Below, one piece after another: positions 25,850 through 38,083 of a stretch of 64,000 nucleotides of DNA (positions are counted from its first letter, which is position 1; each line of letters begins with the position of its first letter). Location of the stretch: NCBI GenBank assembly GCA_003254905.1, contig QANU01098899.1:186001-250000 (forward strand). The letters run 5' to 3'. Made by a program: the position numbers and the translations under genes. The notes beneath the pieces are model-generated. The model did no database searches and was not told the DNA's origin. It saw only the letters and a list, made by a program, of their open reading frames with translations. Source of the DNA: Nissolia schottii (Eukaryota > Streptophyta > Magnoliopsida > Fabales > Fabaceae).

Positions 25850-26369
25850 CCACTTTCATGCATAAGTAACAAAGTTAGCGTGAGAATCAATATTAAAAAG
25901 TTATAATTTCATCATTTTTTGCTTTTCTTTGTAGTGTATTATTTATAATTTAAAAGTAACACATTAATTTTGTAAATCATTATTTTCTAAAAGTTTTATA
26001 CTTGTTTAATGTAATCATTGATGTGTAGTGAGTATTAGTTCTCTCTTTTTTTTTTTTAAACAAATATTTCTCTGGTTCTAAATCAATCCAAGAATTTCCG
26101 AGAATGGTAGCCCCTATAGTAGTCACAATTGTCCTGTGCTACACGATGGAGACAGGTTGAGTTGTACGCTGTGAATATAATAAATTTTGGATTAACTTTT
26201 AATTGGAAGCAAATTATTTCATATTATTTTTTCACATAATATTATCATAAATAATACTACATTAATTTTATTGATTGTTTATGTCAGACATGAATTTTAT
26301 TTTTTAATTAATAGTGAGAGATCACACATAATAATGTCATGTTATGTGAAGAATTAACGTGAGAGTGTG
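25850..26369. other. intergenic, AT-rich, no gene seen
   Basis: No gene, RNA or repeat structure recognised. Confidence 0.5.
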
Positions 26370-26380
26370 TATGGTTATGA

Positions 26381-27786
26381 GGAGCCTTCTAACATGGACC
26401 AGACACTTACTTGGTCCAAATTGGTCCAAGTCTTTTAACCGTTGATTTTTCATCCGATGACCTTTATTATTTATGTTTTGAACCTCAAAGTTTGTGCAAT
26501 TAAAATAGTTAAATTTGCAATAGGTCCCTACAGTTAATACCAAATTACATAGTGGGTGAATGTTTAGTCAAAATTGCAAATTAATTAGAGTTAATTAAAA
26601 TTATCAAATTAGTTAATGATGTTGCATTTACCTAGTGAGAGAGGAGATGTGGTTGATGTAAGGGGTAGTGGTCGATTGCTGTATAGAGGCCGACGATGAG
26701 CGGCGGTGGAAATCATCAGCAAACAGCAACGAACATCATGGGCCCACATTGGCGGCGCCGGTGCAACCATCCTCTATCATCCACCATCACCACCCCCCAT
26801 CCACCCTCCAATCCACCATTAACAGCCCCAATCCACCATTATCATCATCACCACCACCACCATCCTCCATTAACAACCTCCACCATCACCAACCTCCATC
26901 CTCCACACACATCCATCAGTCACCAAGAACCCAACCACCACAGAAACCCCACCCCAAAACCAACCCCTCACCACCATCAGCCACCACCCTCACAATAACC
27001 CAAAAACCACCACTTACACATCCATACTTGCAAACAAAGAAAACCAAACAGAACAGAAAATCCAGCACAACCACCATAGCCTCTAACCCCCACCTTCTCT
27101 GTAGCCCCACCCTCACCCAACCCATCATTGCCACTGCAACCCTCATCTGCCACCACCACCATAAGCTTTCCATTTCGTTTCGATCAAACGTCACTGTAAC
27201 AACCCTCAGATCAAACCACCACGTGGCAGAGGCTCATCTCTTCTCAGCTCAAATCCCTAACAGTACCACTACCTTCTCGTACCCGATCCGCTTTCGCCGC
27301 CCTCCAATTCCCCGCTGCCGTAGCTCTTGCCTCTGGTCCCTTTCTTCACCCGCCACTTCACCACTCAATCAAGTATTCTTCCTTCCCTCTTTTTCATTAT
27401 CCGATTGAATGAAAATTTCATCAAGCCAAACACACAAATGCACAGCCAGAGAGAGAGACGGCGAAGGGGAGTGAGACAGATCTGGGAGAGAAGGAAAGAA
27501 ATAGATTTGGAGAGAGAGACGACAAAGGGGGGAGAGTATGAAAGAAACAGAGAAGGTGGAGTCGAGGGAGTGAGAATGGAAGGAAAAGAGGGAAGGAAAC
27601 AACGCCACCGCCAATGTGACAATGGCGCAGGTCACAGAAAAAGAGAAAAGAGAGGAAAAGATGCAGAAAGAGACAGTGGAGGAGGAAGAGAGATTAATTA
27701 GTTTTAATATTTCTAACAGCTTTTGCAAAAATGTCTTTAAATTTTTTAATGGACCAAGTAAGTGCCTAATCCATATTAGAAGGAGT
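26381..27786. mobile_element. Mutator-like non-autonomous element with target duplication
   Basis: The left end (ccttctaacatggaccagac, then acttacttggtcca) is inversely matched by the right end (27750-27786) over about 40 bp. The 11-bp phrase tatggttatga lies immediately outside both ends (26370-26380 and 27787-27797), containing the 9-bp duplication typical of Mutator elements. The interior is unusual: a long pyrimidine-rich CCA/CAC tract (26750-27180), a GC-richer gene-like block (27215-27360), then a GA-rich tract (27440-27690). The interior may include captured host sequence, but no protein family is recognisable. Confidence 0.75.
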
Positions 27787-27797
27787 TATGGTTATGA

Positions 27798-28918
27798 ATA
27801 AGAATAGTAGTGGTCAAATGTCAAGTTTTAAGAGGATTGTGACTTGTGAATTATTATATGGAGCCCAATTCAAGAAATATTTGGTTTGCTACATGCCGTA
27901 TGAAAAAATTTGGGCCAGCCTATAGTTGAAGTTTGAGTCATGATAATAAAAACCCAATACAATTTCATAAGACAACTTATTTTAAAGTCAAAGCTTTGAC
28001 GTGGACCAAAACACCAAAAGTCCAAAAGTTTAGGCCTTGACCAAAAACAAAAGTCTAATCACGTTGCTTATTATTTTTAAGATTTTATAAGAAAAATCTG
28101 AAATAAAAATATGGTTTTATGATTTTCTTTATACGATTATAAGAAATAAAAAATAAGGTGATTTTTAATAAAATAATATATATGTGTGTGTACTTTTTAT
28201 AAAATTAATAAATATACTTGTGCTTAAACCAATCTCTTGAGTAATATGTTGGTTTAAAATATTAACTTTAAATTTTCTGTACTCAGTTTGAGATCACATA
28301 AAAAACATAAGCAACACAAATATACTTATGCTTAACACGTTGAACTAAGGAAGTATGACAATACAAGTTTATCGTATACAAATATCTCAATAGAAAAAAA
28401 GAGAAAGGATTGCAATTTGCAAAAGCATAAGGATGTACGAAAAATAGTTTTACAGAAAGAAAAAAAACAAAAATAGTCTTAAAACATGTAAATATTTACG
28501 TTTTTGTAAAGAAGTGTTGTTAAGAATTGAAAAGTGAAATGTTTTGAGGTTTCTAGATTTTAATGCATTTAATTTGAAGACAAATTTTATTTTATTTTTA
28601 ATAAAAACGATATTTATCTTGATTATTTAACAAGTTCTTTTAGTCCTTTTTATTAGGAGAAAGGAGATTCGTTACCAAAACTCTAAAAAGCATACGACCA
28701 CAATATATATCATTTTGATGAAATACTTTGAATTTTGTTATGTCACGGCCATCGTGTCTCATGAACCAAAGTGCGTTTGAGTTGCTTGGAAACTTCCTAA
28801 AAATTTAATAGATTGCTTGAAAGCAATGGTAGTACGTAAATGAAATTGAAAAAATCAACAATAATATAACATTTAAATCTTAGAAAATTCTAACAAAGCA
28901 ATACTTGTAGAGACCATA
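27798..28918. other. intergenic, AT-rich, no gene seen
   Basis: No gene or structured repeat recognised. Confidence 0.5.
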
Positions 28919-28926
28919 TAACTAAT

Positions 28927-29621
28927 TAGGGGGTATAAAACTCGGTTTGGCCCGCTAACCCGGGCTGGTCCAAAGCATTCGGCCCAAAGATGATCAGGTT
29001 TATTCAGATTTAGGGCCGAGGTTGAATCTTTAAAATTGGTCCGGTCAACATATAGGATCGGGTTTGGGTAAAGGAAAACCCGGCCCATGTACATTTTATG
29101 GTGCAACATTTTTTGGATAATCTATTGTAATTAAACCATATGTCTATTTTGGTGTGTAAAAAGTAGATATCTAGCACATGAAGTACGTAAATTTTTTTTA
29201 GTTTATGTATGTTAATGAGTGCACCTGTTATTTTTTTGTTGTTTGTATTGTGCACTAAAACTATGGAAGTTTGAATGAGAATGCTAAGATTATAAATTTT
29301 ATATCATTTTGTTGTTGTGTATGAAATTAATGAGTGTTTATTTAGGAACTATGATGTTTATTCAAATAAGAAGCAAAATGAGAAATGAAATAGTTGGTTT
29401 GCAATTTTTTCAACTTCATTTTTTAATGGATGTCATTTTTTATTTTTTGATTTGAGATAGTATTGGCCCGTTTTGGGCCCGATTCAAACCTGGGTTTTAA
29501 CTAGGCCCAAAGATGATTAAGTCTATTCGGGTTTAGGGCCAGATTTGGGTATTTAAAATTGGTCCGGTCCAAATATAGGGTCAGGTTCGAGTAAAACAAA
29601 CCCGACTTATGTACACCCCTA
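28927..29621. mobile_element. non-autonomous hAT-like element with perfect 8-bp target duplication
   Basis: The left end is tagggggtataaaactcgg and the right end cccgacttatgtacacccct followed by a. The perfect 8-bp flank taactaat occurs at 28919-28926 and 29622-29629. A duplicated block (ggcccaaagatgat...attcgggtttagggc...aaaattggtccggtc) is present near both ends in the same orientation. No transposase, so it must have been moved in trans. Confidence 0.8.
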
Positions 29622-29639
29622 TAACTAATATTCAATTCA

Positions 29640-30770
29640 ATACATGACACATACAAGAGAAAGGGAAAAAGACAACCAAATGATAAGAGGTAAATAACAA
29701 AAATGAATAAATTATGAACAATTTACACAATGCAATGATAATGAGTCCCATTCATAATTGAAAAATGAAAATTCCCCCACTTTTCCCGCATTCTCTCTTT
29801 TTAACTCTTATTTTTTTTCTAGCCCGTGCAACCACCCACCAATACTGAAAGCAATCTTCTTATTCCTTTATAACATTAAAAAATAAACAAACCAACGAAA
29901 TAATAAACAACCCAATGCCCGTAAACCAACAACCTATATAATACAGAGAAACCAACACGTTAAAAAATAATAAAAATTAACCAATATCAGTAAGATATGG
30001 ATAAGGAAGTGATAAATAAAAAAAAATTAACATCTTAAAAATTAAGCAGTGTTGTATTGGTTTTTTTTTGTCCCACTTTTTTTTAAGTCTTGTTGGTTTC
30101 TCATTAAATTAAACAGAGTCATGTTAGTTTCTTTTCTCCTACATGTTGATTTCTTTTATAGAAACATGTTAGTTTCTTTTTGCAATGATGTTAGTTTCTT
30201 TCACGAGTACTATGTACACTCCATTATGCAACATTTGTAAACAACCCCTACAAACAAAAAAAGTAATTTTTATGAACAAATAATGTTTCTAACAACAACC
30301 AAAAAAACCAACACTAAAAAAACAGAGAAAACAACACTCTAAATTAGAGAAACTAACACGCCAAAATAGTAATAAATAAACAAAAATAATTCAGTATAAG
30401 TAAACTAACACACTAAAATAAACTAACATCTTAAAATCAAAAAAACCAACAATGTAAAACAGAGAAATCAACACATTAAATAGAGAACCCAACATCTTAA
30501 AACAAAAAAAAAAAAAATACCAGTACCAATAACAAAGTTATATGAGGAGGGATAACGGATATCTAATCTACTACAATGGGTTGGAGGAATGATGAACAAG
30601 CAACGGCGAAGAACCGAAGAATGAAGGGGGTCGTTCATGGAAGAGGATTCGACAAAGGGCTTTGAAGGAGTAAGAATTTGTTCTTGCTTCACAGTTTTAA
30701 AGAAAGAGAAAGAGAAAGAGAAAGAAAGAGAGCGAGTGAGGCAGAGAAGAGAGAATTTTTTTTTAATTAC
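29640..30770. repeat. degenerate low-complexity repeat region
   Basis: Between about 29930 and 30500 a phrase like gagaaaccaacac(a/g)ttaaaa recurs at irregular spacing, and its T-rich complement (gttagtttcttt, gttggtttctc) recurs at 30050-30210. An AAAGAG run lies at 30700-30730. Two ORFs (30049-30240 and 30637-30876) follow the base composition and are not supported as genes. Confidence 0.5.
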
Positions 30771-31036
30771 ATACGAACATTACATACTTGTTATATTATG
30801 TAATAATTTTATTTTATTATTATATTTTGTATATTGTTCATGTATAATTAAACACGTTTGTCTGTTATTGATGTAAAATTCTCACAAAATAATGATACAA
30901 TATCTGCATCCCGTATACATAAAATCCTACTCAATTTTCAAGTGTAAAATTTCCATGTCACCTCAATTGAATGAGAACCTCAGCAACCAACGAGAATATT
31001 TTTATGTATATTCTCAACGCTGGATAAATTAATATA

Positions 31037-31280
31037 GAGTTAAATATGTTTTTAATCTCTGTAAAATTAAAAATTTTGTGTTTGTTCCCTAAAAAAAATT
31101 TGTTAAGAATTTGTCCCAAAAAATCACACATGACTTGTCACATGACACATTTAATGGTCACGCCAGCCCTCAATGTCTCAGGGACTAAAGAAAATTTCAA
31201 GGGCTAATCCTAATAAAAAAAAATTTAGAGACCAAACACAAATTTTTTAATTTTACAGGGATTAAAAACATATTTAACTC
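31037..31280. mobile_element. Mutator-type MITE with perfect 9-bp target duplication
   Basis: The left end gagttaaatatgtttttaat is the exact inverse of the right end. The interior arms (ctctgtaaaattaaaaattt / aaattttacagggatt) are also complementary. The flank attaatata occurs at 31028-31036 and 31281-31289, a perfect 9-bp duplication. Confidence 0.8.
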
Positions 31281-31488
31281 ATTAATATAACTCTGAAATG
31301 AATATGCTATTGTAGGAAATGGATCATCTCAAATTAATTTTTTGTTATATATTATTACATGTCTTTCTACTAATTAATAAGATCGGTCACATGCATAATA
31401 TATATAATAAAAAAATTAGTGACGGAAGATTACATATGAAAACATACTATAAGAAGTTGATTAGGAGAATCCATTTTCGTCGAGTTGT

Positions 31489-31835
31489 AAGCAATGTTGA
31501 AATTAACTCAAAAGCTGGAGAGACAGCACCAGGAATAAAACGACAGGAGATATGTGCCATTCATTCATGAATTTGTTCACAATTATTTATTTTTTTATTA
31601 TTATTTGAAAGAGAAGAAAGCGCGTTCCCACTTCCACTTGCAAGCAATGTTGAAATTAACTCAAGCTGGGGAGACAGCGCCTGGATAAAAAATGACAGGA
31701 GAGACTTGTTCAAACTTTGTAGGCTTTGACCAACATATATGTGCCATTCATTCATGAATTTGTTCACAATTATTTATTTATTTATTTATTTATTATTATT
31801 TGAAAAAGAAGAAAGCGCGTTCCCACTTCCACTTG
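31489..31835. repeat. tandem duplication of about 150-190 bp
   Basis: The segment from gcaatgttgaaattaactca to cccacttccacttg appears at 31489-31640 and again at 31642-31835. The second copy has about 40 bp (including caaactttgtaggctttgacc) absent from the first. Both contain gaagaaagcgcgttcccac. Confidence 0.8.
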
Positions 31836-32416
31836 ATAAATTGGTTAAACACATTGCATACCTTCATAAAAATACACAAACACTTAATAACAATATATAC
31901 CTTAATGTCACTAGTAGTATATGGATGACTGATACATCTTATTGGATGTAACCATGTAATAAGCTAACTATCAAGAAAGAATTATAAATATAAAAATATA
32001 AAATTACCGTCTGCAGTGAAGATACCAATTTAGACTTTCTGAATCTTAAGTAGTCAGGAAGCCAACTAGGAAATAAACACCCAGTTAACACGTACAATTA
32101 CATATGCCAAAGGATGTATACAGCACAAAACCAAATATACTATCGACAACTTGAATTGACTTAAGCTCATAAGATTAACACACAATGCTGGATAATATAC
32201 TTATATGCTTCCACCCAAAAAAAAATACAACTTTAATGTGTTGTAACTAAAGAAACAAAACCAGGGAATAGAAAAGTGGTATTCAACATAAACAAACACA
32301 CCAACAACTAATGAGTAGAAAGTTCAATATATATAATATGTACTATCACTAGCTCTATCTCCAAATTTTTAAATGAAAAACTTATTCCCTTCATTCAACC
32401 ACCAAAATTTGCCAGC
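31836..32416. other. upstream region of the plus-strand receptor kinase
   Basis: AT-rich. A TATA-like atatatataata at about 32327-32338 lies some 80 bp upstream of the ATG and could be the core promoter. Confidence 0.4.
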
Positions 32417-35400
32417 ATGAAGCTGACATTTGTCTTTCTGGTATTGTCCTGCATAATTGCACAGATTTCAGCACAGAAAGAAGCAGAATCTCTCATCACA
32501 TGGATGAAAAGTTTGAACTCTCCCTTGCTTCCATCGTGGAACCTCACAGCCAATAGAAAGAGTCCATGCATCTGGATTGGCATCAGGTGTGACAAAGCTG
32601 GAAGTGTTGTTGAGATAAAGCTTCCCAATTCAGGCCTTGATGGAACCCTCAAAAGGTTTGACTTCTCTGCCTTTCCTAACCTCACCACAATGAATCTCAC
32701 CTTCAACAACCTTGTTGGAGATATCCCATCAGGGATTGGAAATTTAACAAAGCTGAAAACACTTGATCTTGGTAGCAACAATTTCACAAATTCAATGCCC
32801 CTAGAGATAGGAAACCTCTTAGAGCTACAAGTCCTTCGCCTGTCAAATAATTCATTATTGAATCAAATACCATATCAACTTAGCAACTTGCAGAATTTGT
32901 GGCTTCTTGATCTTGGGGGGAATTATTTTGAGGATCCTGACCAGGTTCAGTTTAAGGGCATGGCATCCATGGTAGAACTTAATCTCAGCTATAACTCCCT
33001 CACAGAAGTTCCACCATTTGTTTATCAATGTCCAAAGCTGGTGTCTCTTGATCTATCATTAAACACTATTGTTGGGAAGATTCCAATAAACTTATTCACC
33101 AATCCTAGGAACCTGACATTCCTAGTCCTTACAAGGAACAACTTGGAGGGGCCAATTCCATCAGATATTAAGAACCTTTCGAACCTCAAACAACTCAGCC
33201 TTGGAATGAACCAGTTAAATGGTACAATACCAAAGGAGATAGGTTTCTTATCATCCCTTGAAGTGCTTGAGTTGCATCAAAATGTCTTCCAAGGGCCAAT
33301 ACCATCCTCAATTGGAAACCTTGGCATGCTTCAGAAACTGGACCTTCACAGCTCAGGGCTGAATTCCAGCATTCCAGACGAGATAGGCTTATGCAGAAAC
33401 CTTACCTTTATTAACATGTCAGGAAATAACTTCACAGGCTCTTTGCCTCTTTCCATGGCTTCATTAACAAGGATCAAAGACTTGGGAATCTCTGAAAACC
33501 AATTATCCGGAGAACTTCATCCATCTCTTCTTTCCGGTTGGACAGGACTCACTTCTTTACAACTCCAAAACAATGACCTGTCAGGAAAACTTCCCCCAGA
33601 GATTGGCTCTCTTCACAATCTGACTCTCCTATTCCTATATTCCAACCAGTTTTCTGGACCCATACCGGCTGAAATCGGAAACTTATCAAGCATAACAGAT
33701 ATTGAACTGTCCTTCAACTACTTCAATGGTTCTATCCCATCAACCATTGGAAAGTTGCACAAGCTCAAGACATTGGCACTGGCCACAAACCAGCTCAGTG
33801 GGGCCCTTTCTCCTGAAATAGGTGATTTGGAAAGCTTAGAGAGCCTGGACTTGAGTGAAAATAAGCTACGAGGACCTTTGCCCTCATCGATAGTTCGTTG
33901 GACAAACATCGGTATCCTTTTTCTTCATTCCAACAATTTCTCAGGAAGTATTCCTGAAGATTTTGGGCCTGAACTTTTAACCAATGTGAGCTTTGCCAAC
34001 AACAGTTTCTCTGGAAAGCTCCCTTCAGGAATATGCAAGGGAGGGAATCTTGTCTACTTTGCAGCCAGTACGAATAATCTAGAAGGTCCAATCCCAGAAA
34101 GCCTGAGAAACTGCACTGGACTAACCAGAGTCCTGCTTGGGAATAATCATCTCAATGGAGACATCACCAATGCATTCGGTATATACCCGAATCTGGACTT
34201 CATTGATTTAGGACATAATCAGCTTTCTGGTTCGTTATCAAGTAACTGGGGAGAGTGCAAAAGTCTGTCAAGTTTTAGTATATCTTCCAATCAGGTACAA
34301 GGGAGTATCCCTCCTGAGCTTGGGAAATTGCCAAAGCTACAGAAACTTGACCTCTCTGACAACAATCTAACAGGAAGCATCCCAGTGGAGATCTTTAGCT
34401 CATCTTCCCTCCTGCTTACTCTATCCTTGAACAACAACGATCTCTCGGGTCAGATACCAGCAGGCATAGGAAAACTTTCGCAACTGCTGAATCTGGACTT
34501 ATCAGCAAATAATCTGAGAGGGCCGATTCCAAAAGAACTTGGAAACTGCCACAAACTGATATCCTTGAAACTGAGTATGAACCAGCTAGATGGGCATATG
34601 CCAAACGAGCTTGGGAATTTGGTGAACTTGCAGCCTCTGTTGGATCTCAGTCACAACTCACTGAGTGGACAGATAATCACACAGCTGGGAAATCTGATAT
34701 CACTGGAGGTGTTGAATCTTTCTCACAATCAGCTTTCTGGGGAAATACCTTCTGGTCTGATTGGACTTATAAGCCTTCAGTCGGTCGATATTTCATACAA
34801 CAAACTTGTAGGTCCCCTCCCAGACCTACAAGCTTTCCAAAAAGCTCCAGCAGCAGCACTGAGCAGTAACGCTGGTCTATGTGATGGCGATACCAATGGC
34901 AATGCAAATTTGAGCCCTTGTGGTGGAGGAGACAAAAGCAACAAATCAAATAAACGTAAGGTGATAATTGCTGTAGTCATTCCACTTGCTGCTTTGATCA
35001 TTATTCTATTGGTTTCCCTTGGAATCTTCGTCTTCCAGTGTAATCGGAGAGTTGATCAAGAAGAAAAGGACAAGATTTCAGATGGAAAGAACTCGTTCTT
35101 CATATGGAATTACAGGAACAGAATTGAGTTTAAGGATATACGCAAGTCGACTGAGAACTTCAGTGACAAGTATTGCATAGGGATAGGAGGGCAGGGCAGT
35201 GTCTACAAGGCAGTGCTTCCAACAGATGACATTTTCGCGGTGAAACGCCTCCACCAACATGACGAAATGGACTTCTCCGGATACCAGACAAAGAACTTCA
35301 TGTCTGAGGTTCATGCATTAACTAACATTCGCCATCGAAACATTGTGACAATGTGTGGTTTCAGTTACTCCGAGAGGTCAATGTTTTTCGTATACGAGTA

Positions 35401-36220
35401 TGCGGAAAGAGGCTCTTTGCATAGTGTATTGCAGAACGAAGAGGAGGCGAAGATGCTGACATGGAAAATCAGGTTGAACATGATAAAAGGAGTGGCAAAT
35501 GCATTGTCATACTTGCACCATGACTGCACACCAAGCATTATTCACCGAGACATAACAGGGAACAATATTCTGTTGGACACTCACTATGAGCCTAAGATAT
35601 CTGACTTTGGTACAGCAAGGTTGATAAAAGATGGAGAATCAAACTGGACAGCTCCTGCTGGATCATACGGCTACATAGCACCAGGTAAATTTGTCCAAAG
35701 TTTAGACCATAATTTCCATTTGCTAGTTTCACTTACCTGCAAAATTTAGACCTGAAATCACTAGAAGATTTATTGATGTCACATGATCTTAAGTAACATT
35801 ATCATATCTTTTAAATTTTTATATTATTTTCTCTTAATTCAATTTGGCCCTTTTAATGTTATTCCAGAGCTTGCATTTACAATGAAGGTGACAGAAAAAT
35901 GTGACGTATACAGTTTTGGAGTTGTTGCATTGGAGATTCTGGCAGGGAGGTACCCTCATGAGCTCCTTTCGTGCCTAGAGTCTGGAGGATTTGATCAACA
36001 CCTTGTGGATTTCTTAGATGAGAGGATAGCTGCTCCAGCAGGCCATTCTGTCCAACTCCTGATAGTGCTTTATACAAGGATGATTCTAAAATGTGTTGAT
36101 AAAGATCCTTGGTCCCGACCCACCATGCAACAAGTGACCCATGAACTCTCATCAAGTGCTGCTTGGTCACTATCTGAAGTTTTCAGCACGATTACACTGC
36201 AGAATTTGCTGGACATGTAA
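32417..36220 (+). CDS. LRR receptor-like kinase (MIK2-like, LRR-XII type)
   Basis: Two exons, 32417-35684 and 35868-36220, with a 183-bp phase-1 intron; 1206 aa. A signal peptide (about 1-19, ending AQISAQ) is followed by an LRRNT with a CIWIGIRC pair, then more than 20 LRRs. The membrane span is about 848-874 ([18 protein letters not shown]). The kinase has glycine loop GIGGQGSV (about 921), FAVKRL lysine, HRDITGNN (about 1042), DFG (about 1062) and [10 protein letters not shown]. All catalytic residues are present. The intron lies at exactly the same codon and phase as in the minus-strand kinase at 12.7-16.5 kb, so the two are paralogues. Probable plasma-membrane peptide or wall-cue receptor; ligand unknown. 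The ATG is supported by the signal peptide. Confidence 0.93.
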
Positions 36221-36697
36221 TAGAGCTTGCAATAATATGTAAGCATAGGTGAATTTTCTTTTCCATGATTGTTGGTTTCTCAACAATCACCCTTATTGTA
36301 TGTCACTTTAAAAAGGTTACTGTTTGATTCAAATGTCACTTCTGAGCCTTCGTAAAATTCAAATACAGCACAAACAGAAATAGGGGTTAGACACTGTTCA
36401 CTGTTGGGCTGAATTGGTTGGATATTTCTTATTTAAATGGCTTCAATATTTTATATGATCTCAACATCCCAAGTCTACCTCGACTGCGTCATAAAGTACA
36501 AAAAAGTCTTAATTGAACATGGTCTAGTGTGTTAAACAATTATGGAGGAATTGAATATATGAATGCAGACAAATAATCAGAGTTTGTGAATCTCAAGTTA
36601 CAGATTTGTGATTTGTGACATAATTAGTCCTCTGCATCTTCTCCCTCGCCTAGACTGGAACAGAGAGTTAAGAGCTCTCTCTTTGTAAGCTTCAAGC
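36221..36697. other. intergenic between receptor kinase and acyltransferase
   Basis: Probably the kinase 3' UTR and the acyltransferase promoter and leader; no other gene. Confidence 0.45.
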
Positions 36698-38083
36698 ATG
36701 GCAGGAATCCGAGTGACCTCGAGCGATACAATCCAAGCAATACCGAGTCACCACGGAGGCGACTCGGGAACAACTCAGAAAATAATCCATCTAACGCCAT
36801 GGGATCTGGAGCCCCTCCCACTTGAGATGAACCAGAAAGGGCTCCTTTTCCACAACCACACCAACACCACCACCATATCAAACCAGATCCAGCACCTCAA
36901 GGACTCCCTTTCCGCAACCCTCTCCTTCTTCCCACCCCTCGCCGGCCGTCTCGTCATCACGGAACACGAAGGAGAGGACGGCGGCAACACCGCCTCCGCT
37001 CACATCTTGTGCAACAACGCCGGAGCACTCTTCGTCCATGCAGTCGCAGAAGCAGCAGAGAACGACGTCGTCACGCGCGTCGCCGACATACTTGAAAGCA
37101 AGTACGTCCCTCCGATCCTCCTCCGCTCCTTCTTCCAACTTAACGGAGTTAGAAACTACCAAGGCACGTCGCAGCCGCTGCTTGCGGTTCAAGTGACGGA
37201 GCTAATTGACGGCGTCTTCATCGGCATCACGATCAACCACGTGGTCGCTGACGGCGAGTCCTTATGGCACTTGGTCAATTCATGGTCCAAGATCTCGCGC
37301 CTCGGCGGTGATAAACAATCCAAAGCCCCTTCCTCACTTCAACGCTGGTTTCCCGACGGCGTTAACCCTCCCATACACTTTCCCCCAATCACAAAAGAGG
37401 ATCCAATCCATAACCCCAAATCGCAACCACAGGTGAGGATCTTCCATTTCAGCAAAGACAAAATCGCGAAACTCAAACTGAGAGCCAACGAAGAGGCCAG
37501 ATGCGCAGACAGCAAGATCTCTTCGCTGCAAGCTCTCCTAACTCACCTGTGGCGCTCCGTGATCCGTTGCCAGCGCGTCGATCCGGAGGAAGAGGTTTTC
37601 TACTTCATTGCGATAGGTGTTAGACAGAGGATGGTTCCGCCGTTGCCGGAGAATTACTTCGGGAACGCCGTGCAGATTGGCGCTGTGAAAATGAGAGCAG
37701 GGGAACTGCTTGAAGAAGGTGCAGGGCTTGGGAAGGGCGCTATGGAGATGAACAAGGCGGTGGCATGGCACGGCGGCGAGAAAGTGAGGAGACACTACGA
37801 GTCCATGGCGAGAAATCCGGTCCTGCTGTACCCGCAAGGTGGCAAGTGTGGTGGCTTTAAGGCCCTGGCCACTGGAAGTTCCCCGAGGTTCGATGTTTAT
37901 GGTAATGACTTCGGTTGGGGGAAGCCTGTGGCGGTTAGAACCGGCGGATCCAATAAGAATGAGGGCATGATCACGGTGTTCCGCGGGGCGGAGGAAGAAG
38001 GCAGCGTTGATGTTGAAGTGTGCCTTGCTTATGAGATCTTGGAGGCCATGGGAAATGACCCTGAATTCTTTATCATGCAATGA
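36698..38083 (+). CDS. BAHD (HXXXD-type) acyltransferase
   Basis: Single-exon ORF of 461 aa, the usual BAHD length (430-470). The catalytic HXXXD motif is INHVVADGESLW with H181 and D185. The structural DFGWG motif is at residues 404-408 (GNDFGWGKP). The N-terminal LTPWDLEPLPLEMNQKGLLF block resembles the At3g50280-like acetyltransferase clade. BAHD enzymes are cytosolic and move an acyl group from acyl-CoA to alcohols or amines in specialised metabolism; substrate cannot be read from sequence. The coding region is markedly more GC-rich than its surroundings, mostly at third positions. A likely poly(A) signal aataataaa follows at about 38124. Confidence 0.93.
   Translation: MAGIRVTSSDTIQAIPSHHGGDSGTTQKIIHLTPWDLEPLPLEMNQKGLLFHNHTNTTTISNQIQHLKDSLSATLSFFPPLAGRLVITEHEGEDGGNTASAHILCNNAGALFVHAVAEAAENDVVTRVADILESKYVPPILLRSFFQLNGVRNYQGTSQPLLAVQVTELIDGVFIGITINHVVADGESLWHLVNSWSKISRLGGDKQSKAPSSLQRWFPDGVNPPIHFPPITKEDPIHNPKSQPQVRIFHFSKDKIAKLKLRANEEARCADSKISSLQALLTHLWRSVIRCQRVDPEEEVFYFIAIGVRQRMVPPLPENYFGNAVQIGAVKMRAGELLEEGAGLGKGAMEMNKAVAWHGGEKVRRHYESMARNPVLLYPQGGKCGGFKALATGSSPRFDVYGNDFGWGKPVAVRTGGSNKNEGMITVFRGAEEEGSVDVEVCLAYEILEAMGNDPEFFIMQ

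Noticed and set aside
26668-27408. 246-codon ORF rich in His, Pro, Ser and Thr
   Set aside because: Composition follows the CCA/CAC tract inside the Mutator-like element; no domain, and the opposite strand is just as open.
37538-38080. 180-codon minus-strand ORF in the acyltransferase gene
   Set aside because: Shadow of the GC-rich BAHD coding sequence.
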